Source of the DNA: Pseudomonas turukhanskensis
Lineage (GTDB): Bacteria > Pseudomonadota > Gammaproteobacteria > Pseudomonadales > Pseudomonadaceae
Reading direction: 5' to 3'
DNA length: 64,000 nucleotides
Assembly: GCF_027922365.1 (NCBI RefSeq)
Contig: NZ_BSFN01000001.1
Coordinates: 757,671-821,670, forward strand
Shown: one piece after another, positions 49,541 to 57,386 of the stretch
Layout of the letters: each line of letters starts with the position of its first letter
Position numbering within the stretch: position 1 is the stretch's first letter
Position numbers and translations under genes: made by a program
The notes under the pieces: model-generated
Database searches by the model: none
Told to the model about the DNA's origin: nothing
The model's input: only the letters and a program-made list of their open reading frames with translations

Positions 49541-49627
49541 TGGTGCCCAGGAGAAGACTCGAACTTCCACGATGTTGCCATCGCTAGGACCTGAACCTAG
49601 TGCGTCTACCAATTCCGCCACCTGGGC
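49541..49627 (-). tRNA. tRNA-Leu (anticodon CAG), copy 1
   Basis: The 87-base minus-strand sequence begins GCCCAGGTGGCGGAATTGG and ends CTCCTGGGCACCA, with the CCA encoded. The acceptor stem GCCCAGG/CCTGGGC pairs fully, the anticodon stem CTAGG/CCTAG closes the loop TTCAGGT (anticodon CAG at 49591-49593), there is a long variable arm typical of class II leucine tRNAs (GCGATGGCAACATCGT), and the T arm contains GTTCGAGTC. It reads CUG codons, the most used leucine codon in high-G+C pseudomonads. Confidence 0.97.
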
Positions 49628-49691
49628 GTTGATTTCGCTGACTGCTCGGCTACTTTCAACTACAACAACATTGCTGTCGTTGTGGGCGCGA

Positions 49692-49720
49692 AATATACGG
49701 ACCAGGCGCAGGCTTGTAAA
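49692..49720 (-). promoter_or_regulatory. Sigma-70 promoter of tRNA-Leu copy 1
   Basis: Read leftward: TTTACA (49715-49720), exactly 17 bases, TATATT (49692-49697), then a G/C-rich discriminator TCGCGCCC, the pattern expected for stringently controlled stable-RNA promoters. Confidence 0.8.
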
Positions 49721-49757
49721 CCCCTGAATTTAAACGACTTACCGATACGAAAGGCAC

Positions 49758-49779
49758 AAAAAAACCGGCCTAAGCCGGT
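49758..49779 (-). terminator. Terminator of the proximal tRNA-Leu gene
   Basis: Read leftward: ACCGGC-TTAG-GCCGGT followed by seven T residues. Only the loop differs from the terminator of the other copy. Confidence 0.9.
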
Positions 49780-49817
49780 CTTTTTGTTGCTGAGGTTGGT
49801 AGAACCTCAGTCTAAAT

Positions 49818-49904
49818 TGGTGCCCAGGAGAAGACTCGAACTTCCACGATGTTGCCATCGCTAGGACCTGAACCTAGTGCGTCTACCAATTCCGCCACCT
49901 GGGC
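49818..49904 (-). tRNA. tRNA-Leu (anticodon CAG), copy 2
   Basis: Identical in all 87 bases to the copy at 49541-49627 and offset by 277 bases. The copies share flanking promoter, leader, trailer hairpin and terminator, so the whole transcription unit was duplicated in tandem. The flanks have diverged while the tRNA body has not. Confidence 0.97.
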
Positions 49905-49969
49905 GTTGAGTTCGCTGATTGCTCAACTACTTTCAACTACAACAACGTTTGCCGTCGTTGTGGGCGCGA

Positions 49970-49998
49970 AATATACGGATCGACTTTGAGGTTGTAAA
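49970..49998 (-). promoter_or_regulatory. Sigma-70 promoter of tRNA-Leu copy 2
   Basis: Read leftward: TTTACA (49993-49998), 17 bases, TATATT (49970-49975), and TCGCGCCC. The hexamers equal those of copy 1 although the spacer sequence differs. Confidence 0.8.
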
Positions 49999-50114
49999 CC
50001 CCTGGTGTGAAAAAAAACTTTATTCGTTCACGTGAGCAGACCAAGATAGCGTTTTCGCGCTTCAATAGGCGCATGACACTTACTTCTCTATATAGATAAG
50101 GCGAACCCTCTCTA

Positions 50115-52679
50115 ATGGCCGATTGGCAATCCCTCGATCCCGAGGCCGCTCGTGAAGCGGAAAAATACGAAAACCCTATCCCAAGTCGTGAGCTGATTCT
50201 TCAGCATCTGGCTGATCGCGGTTCGCCGGCCAACCGCGAGCAGTTGGTGGAAGAGTTCGGTCTCACCACTGAAGAACAACTGGAAGCCTTGCGTCGTCGC
50301 CTTCGTGCGATGGAGCGCGATGGCCAGTTGATCTATACCCGCCGTGGCACCTACGCGCCGGTCGATAAGCTCGACTTGATCCTCGGGCGCATCAGCGGTC
50401 ACCGTGATGGCTTCGGCTTCCTGATTCCGGATGACAAGAGCGACGACCTGTTTCTGAGCCCCGCGCAGATGCGTCTGGTGTTCGATGGCGACCGTGCCCT
50501 GGCGCGTGTTACCGGGCTGGACCGTCGTGGTCGCCGTGAAGGTGCAGTAGTTGAAGTGATTTCCCGCGCCCACGAAAGCATCGTCGGTCGTTACTACGAA
50601 GAAAGCGGCATTGGCTTTGTAGTTGCCGATAACCCGAAGATCCAGCAAGAAGTGCTGGTTACCCCGGGCCGCAACGCCAACGCCAAGCAAGGTCAGTTCG
50701 TCGAGGTGAAAATCACCCACTGGCCAACCCCGCGCTTCCAGCCGCAGGGCGACGTCGTTGAAGTGGTCGGCAACTATATGGCGCCGGGCATGGAAATCGA
50801 CGTGGCGCTGCGCAGCTACGACATTCCTCACGTCTGGCCGGAGGCCGTGCTCAAAGAAGCCGCCAAGCTCAAGCCCGAAGTGGAAGAAAAAGACAAAGAG
50901 AAGCGCATCGACCTGCGCCATCTGCCGTTCGTCACTATCGACGGCGAAGACGCGCGCGACTTCGACGATGCGGTGTTCTGCGAAAAGAACGGCAGCAAGT
51001 GGGGCCTGTTCTCCGGCGGCTGGAAGCTGTATGTCGCCATCGCCGACGTTTCTTCGTACGTGAAAATCGGCTCGGCCCTGGACGACGAATCGCAAGTGCG
51101 CGGCAACTCGGTGTACTTCCCCGAGCGCGTAGTGCCGATGTTGCCGGAAGAACTGTCCAACGGCCTGTGCTCGCTCAATCCGCACGTGGACCGTCTGGCC
51201 ATGGTCTGCGAGATGAGCATCTCCAAAACCGGCAAGATGACCGACTACCAGTTCTACGAAGCAGTCATTCACTCCCACGCGCGCCTGACCTACAACAAAG
51301 TCAGCACCATCCTCGAGCAGCCCAAGAGCACCGAGGCGAAAGCCCTGCGCACTGAATACGCCGACGTGGTGCCGCACCTCAAGCAGCTGTACTCGCTGTA
51401 TCAGGTGCTGCTGGCGGCCCGTCATGAGCGTGGCGCCATCGACTTCGAAACCCAGGAAACCCGCATTATCTTCGGCTCGGGCCGCAAGATTGCCGAAATC
51501 CGTCCGACCACCCGCAACGACGCCCACAAGCTGATCGAGGAATGCATGCTGGCCGCCAACGTGGCCACCGCCGAATTCCTCAAGAAGCACGAGATTCCAG
51601 CTCTGTACCGCGTGCATGATGGTCCGCCGCCGGAGCGCCTGGAAAAACTCAAGGCCTTCCTTGGCGAGCTGGGGCTGTCGCTGCAGCGTGGCAAGTCCAA
51701 GGAGGGTCCGTCGCCCAAGGACTACCAGGCGCTGCTGGAAAATATTCGCGAGCGCCCGGATTACCACCTGATCCAGACCGTGATGCTGCGTTCGCTGAGC
51801 CAGGCGGTGTACAGCGCCGACAACCAGGGCCACTTCGGCCTGAATTACGAGGCGTACACCCACTTTACCTCGCCTATCCGTCGTTACCCAGACCTGTTGA
51901 CCCACCGCGCCATTCGCAGCGTAATCCGCTCGAAGATGGATACGCCGCACGTCAAACGTGCTGGCGCGATGATGATTCCGAAGGCGCGCATCTACCCGTA
52001 CGACGAGGCAGCGCTGGAGCAATTGGGCGAGCAGTGCTCGATGTCCGAGCGCCGTGCCGACGAGGCCACTCGTGATGTTGTGAACTGGCTCAAGTGCGAG
52101 TTTATGAAAGACCGCGTGGGCGAAAGCTTCCCTGGCGTGATCACGGCCGTGACCGGTTTTGGTCTGTTCGTCGAGCTTAAAGACATCTACGTCGAAGGCC
52201 TGGTGCACGTCACCGCCTTGCCGGGTGACTACTACCACTTCGACCCGGTTCACCACCGTTTGGCTGGCGAGCGCACCGGGCGCAGCTTCCGCCTGGGCGA
52301 CAGCATCGACGTCAAAGTCATGCGTGTGGACCTGGACGAACGTAAAATCGACTTCGAGCTGGCGCAAGCCACCATCGACGCGCCGATTGGCCGTAAAGGC
52401 CGTGCGTCCACCTCGGCTACCAAAGGCGGCGCCCGCGAGCGTGCGGAAAAAGCCAATGCCGCTGGCGGCCGCGCGCCGGCAGCCACGGGCAGCGCCGACG
52501 TCAAACGCAGCCGCGAAGTGAAAAGCGCGCTGCTCGCCGAAGCGAAAAGCAAAGGCAAGGCCAGTACGGCGAGCAAAGCCGGCAAGCCCAGCAGTCACCG
52601 CAAGGGCCCGGCGAAAGCTGCCCCTGCGGCAGCACCGAGCAGAAGCGGCGGGGCGCGCAAGCCAAAGGGTAAAGCATGA
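50115..52679 (+). CDS. rnr: Ribonuclease R
   Basis: RNase R is a processive 3'-5' exonuclease that degrades structured RNA and takes part in rRNA quality control and trans-translation. The 854-residue protein has N-terminal winged-helix region (PSRELILQHLADRGSPANREQLVEEFGL), cold-shock domains, the RNB catalytic domain with LPFVTIDGEDARDFDDAVFCEK carrying the metal-binding Asp cluster, an S1 domain (FPGVITAVTGFGLFVELKDIYVEGLVHV), and a long Lys/Ala/Ser-rich basic tail. Length and motifs are normal. rlmB overlaps its stop by four bases (ATGA). Confidence 0.96.
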   Translation: MADWQSLDPEAAREAEKYENPIPSRELILQHLADRGSPANREQLVEEFGLTTEEQLEALRRRLRAMERDGQLIYTRRGTYAPVDKLDLILGRISGHRDGFGFLIPDDKSDDLFLSPAQMRLVFDGDRALARVTGLDRRGRREGAVVEVISRAHESIVGRYYEESGIGFVVADNPKIQQEVLVTPGRNANAKQGQFVEVKITHWPTPRFQPQGDVVEVVGNYMAPGMEIDVALRSYDIPHVWPEAVLKEAAKLKPEVEEKDKEKRIDLRHLPFVTIDGEDARDFDDAVFCEKNGSKWGLFSGGWKLYVAIADVSSYVKIGSALDDESQVRGNSVYFPERVVPMLPEELSNGLCSLNPHVDRLAMVCEMSISKTGKMTDYQFYEAVIHSHARLTYNKVSTILEQPKSTEAKALRTEYADVVPHLKQLYSLYQVLLAARHERGAIDFETQETRIIFGSGRKIAEIRPTTRNDAHKLIEECMLAANVATAEFLKKHEIPALYRVHDGPPPERLEKLKAFLGELGLSLQRGKSKEGPSPKDYQALLENIRERPDYHLIQTVMLRSLSQAVYSADNQGHFGLNYEAYTHFTSPIRRYPDLLTHRAIRSVIRSKMDTPHVKRAGAMMIPKARIYPYDEAALEQLGEQCSMSERRADEATRDVVNWLKCEFMKDRVGESFPGVITAVTGFGLFVELKDIYVEGLVHVTALPGDYYHFDPVHHRLAGERTGRSFRLGDSIDVKVMRVDLDERKIDFELAQATIDAPIGRKGRASTSATKGGARERAEKANAAGGRAPAATGSADVKRSREVKSALLAEAKSKGKASTASKAGKPSSHRKGPAKAAPAAAPSRSGGARKPKGKA

Positions 52680-53434
52680 GTCAGTTGGAAAAGATCTACG
52701 GCGTGCATGCCGTAGAAGCGTTGTTGCGTCATCACCCCAAGCGGGTAAAGCAGATCTGGCTGGCTGAAGGCCGTAACGATCCGCGCGTACAAGTGTTGCT
52801 GGAGTTGGCTGCGCAGTCGCGCGTTGCCGTTGGCCAGGCCGAGCGTCGTGAGATGGACGCCTGGGTTGAAGGCGTGCACCAGGGCGTAGTGGCAGAGGTC
52901 AGCCCCAGCCAGGTGTGGGGCGAGGCGATGCTCGACGAGCTGCTCGACCGTTCCGAAGGTCATCCGCTGCTGCTGGTGCTCGACGGGGTAACCGATCCGC
53001 ACAACCTCGGCGCCTGCCTACGTACCGCCGATGCGGCGGGTGCCTTGGCGGTGATCGTGCCCAAGGACAAGTCCGCCACCCTCAACCCGACTGTGCGCAA
53101 AGTAGCGTGCGGTGCGGCAGAAGTGATTCCGCTGGTGGCCGTGACCAACCTGGCGCGCACCCTGGAAAAACTTCAGCAGCGCGGCCTGTGGGTTGTAGGC
53201 ACCGCCGGTGAGGCTGAGCAGGAACTGTACGAGCAGGACCTGACCGGCCCCACCATTCTGATCATGGGCGCCGAAGGCAAAGGCATGCGTCGCCTGACGC
53301 GCGAGCACTGCGACTACCTGGTGCGCCTGCCCATGGCCGGTAGCGTCAGCAGCCTCAACGTATCGGTAGCCACCGGCGTGTGCCTGTTCGAAGCGCTGCG
53401 CCAGCGCAGTGTGAAAGCCAAGGCCGGGAAATAG
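52676..53434 (+). CDS. rlmB: 23S rRNA (guanosine-2251-2'-O)-methyltransferase RlmB
   Basis: RlmB methylates Gm2251 in the peptidyl-transferase centre. The 252-residue SpoU-family protein has the substrate-binding N-terminal domain (KIYGVHAVEALLRHHPKRVKQIWLAEG) and the trefoil-knot methyltransferase domain with LLLVLDGVTDPHNLGACLRTADA (motif 1), LIMGAEGKGMRRLTREHCDYLVRLPM (motif 2) and GSVSSLNVSVATGVCLFEALRQR (motif 3). It overlaps rnr by four bases, forming a two-gene RNA-processing operon. Confidence 0.96.
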   Translation: MSQLEKIYGVHAVEALLRHHPKRVKQIWLAEGRNDPRVQVLLELAAQSRVAVGQAERREMDAWVEGVHQGVVAEVSPSQVWGEAMLDELLDRSEGHPLLLVLDGVTDPHNLGACLRTADAAGALAVIVPKDKSATLNPTVRKVACGAAEVIPLVAVTNLARTLEKLQQRGLWVVGTAGEAEQELYEQDLTGPTILIMGAEGKGMRRLTREHCDYLVRLPMAGSVSSLNVSVATGVCLFEALRQRSVKAKAGK

Positions 53435-53452
53435 CCCACGCGGTTTGCATAC

Positions 53453-53479
53453 GGGAAGGGCGCGCAACGCGCCTTTTCC
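53453..53479 (+). terminator. Terminator after rlmB
   Basis: GGCGCG-CAA-CGCGCC followed by TTTTCC; the flanking GGAA and TTCC extend the pairing. Confidence 0.8.
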
Positions 53480-53505
53480 GATTGTTCAAATAATCACCAA
53501 TTGCC

Positions 53506-53534
53506 TTGCGCCCCCCAGCCCCCTTCTCTACAAT
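53506..53534 (+). promoter_or_regulatory. Sigma-70 promoter of rpsF-rpsR-rplI
   Basis: TTGCGC (53506-53511), 17 bases, TACAAT (53529-53534) and then the G/C-rich TGCGCCCC discriminator expected of a ribosomal-protein promoter under stringent control. It implies a leader of about 110 bases. Confidence 0.7.
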
Positions 53535-53540
53535 TGCGCC

Positions 53541-53651
53541 CCTTGCCGTGACGGCAGGCGTTTTCGTGCGCTGATGTCCGGTGAGCTAACAGTGTCATTC
53601 ACTCCTTGTCTGACCGCCTACGCGGCAGGCTACAACCCGTAAGGAGCATTT
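53541..53651 (+). promoter_or_regulatory. Structured leader of rpsF, possible S6:S18 autoregulatory site
   Basis: The leader can form TTGCCG-TGA-CGGCAG at its 5' end and a hairpin around GACCGCCTACGCGGCAGG just before the ribosome-binding site AAGGAG. In many bacteria the S6-S18 complex binds a CCG-containing hairpin at this place. The position and the unpaired CCG fit, but I could not align it with a consensus, so this is an inference. Confidence 0.35.
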
Positions 53652-54077
53652 ATGCGTCATTACGAAATCATCTTTCTGGTTCACCCGGACCAGAGCGAGC
53701 AAGTCGGCGGCATGGTTGAGCGTTACACCAAGCTGATCGAAGAAGACGGCGGCAAAATTCACCGCCTGGAAGACTGGGGCCGTCGTCAATTGGCCTATGC
53801 AATCAACAATGTTCACAAGGCTCACTACGTGATGCTGAACGTTGAGTGCACCGGCAAAGCCCTGGCTGAGCTGGAAGACAACTTCCGTTACAACGATGCC
53901 GTGATCCGTAACCTGGTCATCCGTCGCGACGAAGCCGTAACTGGCCAGTCCGAGATGCTCAAGGCTGAAGAAAACCGCAGCGAGCGCCGCGAGCGTCGTG
54001 ACCGTCCTGAAGCCGATTCCATCGATGGCGACAGCGATGACAGCGACAACAGCGACAGCGATAACGCTGACGAGTAA
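53652..54077 (+). CDS. rpsF: 30S ribosomal protein S6
   Basis: S6 binds the central domain of 16S rRNA together with S18. The 141-residue product has the ferredoxin-like core [57 protein letters not shown] and [21 protein letters not shown], then an extra tail of about 35 residues, Arg/Glu first and then a run of Asp, Ser and Asn ([19 protein letters not shown]). In E. coli an acidic tail is added by RimK as glutamates; here the acidic tail is largely encoded. AAGGAG precedes the ATG. Confidence 0.96.
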   Translation: MRHYEIIFLVHPDQSEQVGGMVERYTKLIEEDGGKIHRLEDWGRRQLAYAINNVHKAHYVMLNVECTGKALAELEDNFRYNDAVIRNLVIRRDEAVTGQSEMLKAEENRSERRERRDRPEADSIDGDSDDSDNSDSDNADE

Positions 54078-54105
54078 TCCACGGATCTATTGAGGAGCCA
54101 ATCTC

Positions 54106-54336
54106 ATGGCACGTTTCTTCCGTCGTCGTAAATTCTGCCGTTTCACCGCTGAAGACGTGAAGGAGATCGATTACAAAGATCTCAACACCCTGAAAGCCTA
54201 CGTTTCTGAAACCGGCAAAATCGTTCCAAGCCGTATCACCGGTACCAAGGCTCGTTATCAGCGTCAGCTGGCTACCGCTATCAAGCGCGCCCGCTTCCTG
54301 GCCCTGCTCGCCTACACCGACAGCCACGGCCGCTGA
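54106..54336 (+). CDS. rpsR: 30S ribosomal protein S18
   Basis: The 76-residue basic protein [69 protein letters not shown] is a full-length S18, partner of S6 on the 30S platform. The single Cys in KFCRFT is of the type seen in the zinc-independent form. GAGGAG precedes the ATG, 28 bases after rpsF. Confidence 0.97.
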
Positions 54337-54372
54337 GACCGGAAGGTCGAAACGCAGTAAGGAATAAATCGT

Positions 54373-55248
54373 ATGCGCGCCATTGCTGAATTCATCATGC
54401 GTGGTCGCATGCAGGCCACTCTCGTAGTGGTAGGTAGCGCGGCATTGCCGCTGTTGATTTGGTTGAGCGCTGCCGCAGCAGCTTTGATTTTGTTGCGGCG
54501 CGGTGCAGCCGACGCATTTAGCGTATGGGTTTGGGCGTTGTTGCCCGCTGCGGTGTGGTGGTATGTCGGCGAGCCGACGACCCTTATGCTCGTGGCAGGC
54601 ACGCTGGTGTTGGCGCAGGTGTTACGCGTCACCGCTTCCTGGACCTGGGTGTTGCTGGCCAGTGTGGTGTTGGGTGCGTTGTTTGTGCAGGTGATCGAGG
54701 CGGTCTCGGCAGACATGCTGAAGGGAATGGCGGAGTTTCTCCGCGCAGTCTTCTCGCAGTATGCCGCCGAAGCGAAGATCCCAGCCGAACAGCTCGCTGA
54801 TGTGCAAGCTTCGCTTATTGCGGCCTTGCCCGGGTTTTTAGCCTCCTCATTGCAGTTGATGTGTGTGCTTTGCCTGGTGCTTGCCCGTTATTGGCAAGCG
54901 GCGTTGTACAACCCTGGCGGCTTCGGCCTGGAGTTTCGGGCAATACGTTTGAAGCCCGCTGTGGCGGTGGCTCTGTTGCTTGGTGTGTTGTTTGCGCCAG
55001 CGCTGGGCGACAGTTTCGCGGTGTTGGCTCCGCTGTGTACGGTGCCGCTGTTTTTCGCAGGTCTGGCCCTGGGCCATGGCCTGATTGAAATGAAGCGGCT
55101 CAGCACCTTCTGGGTGATGGCGCTGTACATGGCTGTGCTGATAATCGGCAACCTGATTTGTATCCTGGCTGTGGTCGACAGTCTGATTGATTTTCGCGGA
55201 CGCCTGGCGCGCCACAAGGGCGCTGGTCCTGCGAACGGTGAAGGTTAA
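54373..55248 (+). CDS. DUF2232 integral membrane protein in the r-protein operon
   Basis: A 291-residue very hydrophobic protein with seven or eight membrane helices, for example LVVVGSAALPLLIWLSAAAA, VWVWALLPAAVWWYVG, VLLASVVLGALFVQVIEAV, PAVAVALLLGVLFAPALGD and MALYMAVLIIGNLICILAVV. It fits the YybS/DUF2232 family. Function is unknown. It stands between rpsR (36 bp) and rplI (21 bp), the usual place in Pseudomonas, where enterobacteria have priB instead. The retained position suggests co-expression with ribosomal proteins. Confidence 0.85.
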   Translation: MRAIAEFIMRGRMQATLVVVGSAALPLLIWLSAAAAALILLRRGAADAFSVWVWALLPAAVWWYVGEPTTLMLVAGTLVLAQVLRVTASWTWVLLASVVLGALFVQVIEAVSADMLKGMAEFLRAVFSQYAAEAKIPAEQLADVQASLIAALPGFLASSLQLMCVLCLVLARYWQAALYNPGGFGLEFRAIRLKPAVAVALLLGVLFAPALGDSFAVLAPLCTVPLFFAGLALGHGLIEMKRLSTFWVMALYMAVLIIGNLICILAVVDSLIDFRGRLARHKGAGPANGEG

Positions 55249-55269
55249 AAGTTAAGAGGTAAGACCCAA

Positions 55270-55716
55270 ATGGAAGTCATCCTGCTGGAAAAAATCGCCA
55301 ATCTGGGCAACCTGGGCGACAAAGTGAACGTTAAGGCTGGTTACGGCCGTAACTTCCTGCTGCCGCAAGGCAAAGCCACTGCCGCTACCGCTGCGAACGT
55401 TGCTGCGTTCGAAGAGCGTCGTGCAGAGCTGGAAAAACTGGCTGCCGAGAAGAAAGCTTCGGCTGAAGCTCGTGCTGCTCAACTGGCTGAGCTGGAAGTG
55501 ACCATCACTGCCACCGCTGGTGATGAAGGCAAGCTGTTCGGTTCCATCGGTACTCACGACATCGCTGACGCTCTGACCGCCTCCGGCGTTGAAGTGGCCA
55601 AAGCTGAAGTGCGTCTGCCGAACGGTACCATCCGTCACGTGGGCGAATTCGACGTAGCGGTGCACCTGCACTCCGACGTTGAAGCTACCGTCCGTGTTGT
55701 CGTGGTAGCTGCTTAA
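55270..55716 (+). CDS. rplI: 50S ribosomal protein L9
   Basis: L9 is a two-domain protein at the base of the L1 stalk. The 148-residue product has the N-terminal domain [36 protein letters not shown], the long connecting helix ([31 protein letters not shown]) and the C-terminal domain ending [23 protein letters not shown]. It is the last gene of the rpsF-rpsR-DUF2232-rplI operon; a terminator follows 45 bases later. Confidence 0.97.
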   Translation: MEVILLEKIANLGNLGDKVNVKAGYGRNFLLPQGKATAATAANVAAFEERRAELEKLAAEKKASAEARAAQLAELEVTITATAGDEGKLFGSIGTHDIADALTASGVEVAKAEVRLPNGTIRHVGEFDVAVHLHSDVEATVRVVVVAA

Positions 55717-55761
55717 GCAACACCAATCGTCTGGCACCCCGTGTGCGAGCGGTTTAACATC

Positions 55762-55800
55762 GGGCACGATTTGCGTAAGCAGATCGTGCCCTTTGTCTTT
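55762..55800 (+). terminator. Terminator after rplI
   Basis: GGGCACGAT and ATCGTGCCC pair, with further pairing of TTGC with GCAG around a GTAA loop, followed by TTTGTCTTT. It lies 39 bases before dnaB, so dnaB needs read-through or its own start. Confidence 0.85.
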
Positions 55801-55838
55801 CTGTATTCCCTGTTTTGCACTCCTGATTCCATGTGGCC

Positions 55839-57236
55839 ATGAACGATATTTCCGATCCCGAACAGTTCGACCTGCAAACCGCCGCGCTAAAAGTCCCGCC
55901 CCATTCCATCGAGGCCGAACAGGCCGTGCTCGGTGGTCTGATGCTCGACAACAACGCCTGGGAGCGGGTGCTGGACCAGGTGTCGGACGGCGACTTCTAT
56001 CGCCATGACCACCGCTTGATCTTCCGCGCCATCGCCAAGCTAGCCGACCACAACTCCCCGTTCGACGTGGTGACCTTGTCCGAGCAGCTCGACAAGGAAG
56101 GCCAGACCTCGCAAACCGGCGGCCTGGCCTACCTCGGGGAACTGGCGAAGAACACCCCGTCGGTGGCCAACATCAAGGCCTATGCGCAGATCGTGCGCGA
56201 GCGCGCCACCTTGCGACAGCTGATCGGCATCAGCAGCGAAATCGCCGACAGCGCTTTCAACCCGCAAGGGCGCCAAGCCTCAGAGATTCTCGACGAAGCC
56301 GAACGGCAGATCTTCCAGATCGCCGAAGCGCGGCCCAAAACCGGTGGCCCGGTAGGCGTGAATGCGCTGCTGACCAAAGCCATCGACCGTATCGACGAGC
56401 TGTTCAACACCGGCGAAGGCATCACCGGGCTCTCCACCGGTTTCACTGACCTCGACGACAAGACCAGCGGCCTGCAGCCCTCCGACCTGATCATTGTTGC
56501 CGGTCGTCCGTCGATGGGTAAAACCACCTTCGCCATGAACCTGGTGGAGAACGCCGTGCTGCGCAGCGACAAGGTGATTCTGGTGTACTCGCTGGAGATG
56601 CCAGGCGAATCGCTGATGATGCGTATGCTGTCGTCCCTCGGCCGTATCGACCAGACCAAGGTGCGTTCCGGTCAGCTCGATGACGACGACTGGCCGCGCC
56701 TGACCTCGGCGGTCAACCTGCTTAACGACCGCAAGCTGTTTATCGACGACACTGCCGGTATCAGCCCCTCGGAAATGCGTGCGCGTACTCGCCGTCTGGT
56801 GCGTGAGCACGGTGAAGTCGGTCTGATCATGATCGACTACCTGCAGCTGATGCAGATCCCTGGTTCCAGCGGTGACAACCGCACCAACGAGATTTCCGAA
56901 ATCTCCCGGTCCCTGAAAGCCCTGGCCAAGGAATTCAACTGCCCGGTAGTGGCGCTGTCGCAGCTCAACCGCTCCCTCGAACAACGTCCCAACAAGCGTC
57001 CGGTGAACTCCGACTTGCGTGAATCGGGCGCCATTGAGCAGGACGCCGACGTGATCATGTTCGTGTACCGCGACGAGGTGTACCACCCCGAGACCGAACA
57101 CAAAGGCGTAGCCGAGATCATTATCGGTAAGCAGCGGAACGGTCCGATCGGTTTTATTCGATTGGCGTTTTTGGGTAAGTACACAAGGTTCGAGAACCTG
57201 GCGCCTGGCAGCTATAACTTCGACGACGACGAGTAA
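55839..57236 (+). CDS. dnaB: Replicative DNA helicase DnaB
   Basis: DnaB is the hexameric 5'-3' helicase that unwinds DNA at the replication fork. The 465-residue protein has the N-terminal DnaG-binding domain (PPHSIEAEQAVLGGLMLDNNAW), a linker, and a RecA-like domain with Walker A IVAGRPSMGKTTFAMN, Walker B LIMIDYLQLM, and the arginine-finger region RESGAIEQDADVIMFVYRDEVY. No intein interrupts it. ATG 55839 gives the conserved MNDISDPEQFDLQTAALKVPPH; a GTG six bases earlier is also open. Its stop TAA overlaps the end of a structured repeat. Confidence 0.96.
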   Translation: MNDISDPEQFDLQTAALKVPPHSIEAEQAVLGGLMLDNNAWERVLDQVSDGDFYRHDHRLIFRAIAKLADHNSPFDVVTLSEQLDKEGQTSQTGGLAYLGELAKNTPSVANIKAYAQIVRERATLRQLIGISSEIADSAFNPQGRQASEILDEAERQIFQIAEARPKTGGPVGVNALLTKAIDRIDELFNTGEGITGLSTGFTDLDDKTSGLQPSDLIIVAGRPSMGKTTFAMNLVENAVLRSDKVILVYSLEMPGESLMMRMLSSLGRIDQTKVRSGQLDDDDWPRLTSAVNLLNDRKLFIDDTAGISPSEMRARTRRLVREHGEVGLIMIDYLQLMQIPGSSGDNRTNEISEISRSLKALAKEFNCPVVALSQLNRSLEQRPNKRPVNSDLRESGAIEQDADVIMFVYRDEVYHPETEHKGVAEIIIGKQRNGPIGFIRLAFLGKYTRFENLAPGSYNFDDDE

Positions 57237-57377
57237 TTTCGACCCAGATCAGCCGGATCGCCGTCTATGCTGCGTCGCGCGGTGCTCGTGATCCTCATGG
57301 GCTCGAGCCCATTGCGGTCCCTGCGCTCCGGGCTTCTTGCCTAGACGGCGCTCCGACCGATCTGGCGAGTCGAAATT
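57235..57377 (-). repeat. ~140-bp structured intergenic element, copy B
   Basis: Terminal inverted repeats AATTTCGAC (57235-57243) and GTCGAAATT (57369-57377) are perfect, followed inward by CCAGATC/GATCTGG and GCCGTCTA/TAGACGGC, all perfect pairs. The centre is a perfect 16-bp palindrome ATGGGCTCGAGCCCAT (57297-57312). On the minus strand it shows CTAGGCAAG, centre palindrome, ATGAG and ACGCAGCAT in the same order as copy A at 20288. Its outer end shares two bases with the dnaB stop codon. No coding potential. Confidence 0.8.
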
Positions 57378-57386
57378 GAGGTCTCT

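Noticed and set aside
49541-49904. Possible attachment sites of an integrated element (duplicated tRNA ends)
   Set aside because: Both copies are complete tRNA genes with promoters and terminators only 277 bases apart, and no integrase or cargo lies between them; this is a tandem gene duplication.
50112-52598. About 830-codon open frame on the minus strand opposite rnr
   Set aside because: Shadow of rnr: the real strand encodes all RNase R motifs, and the antisense protein has none.
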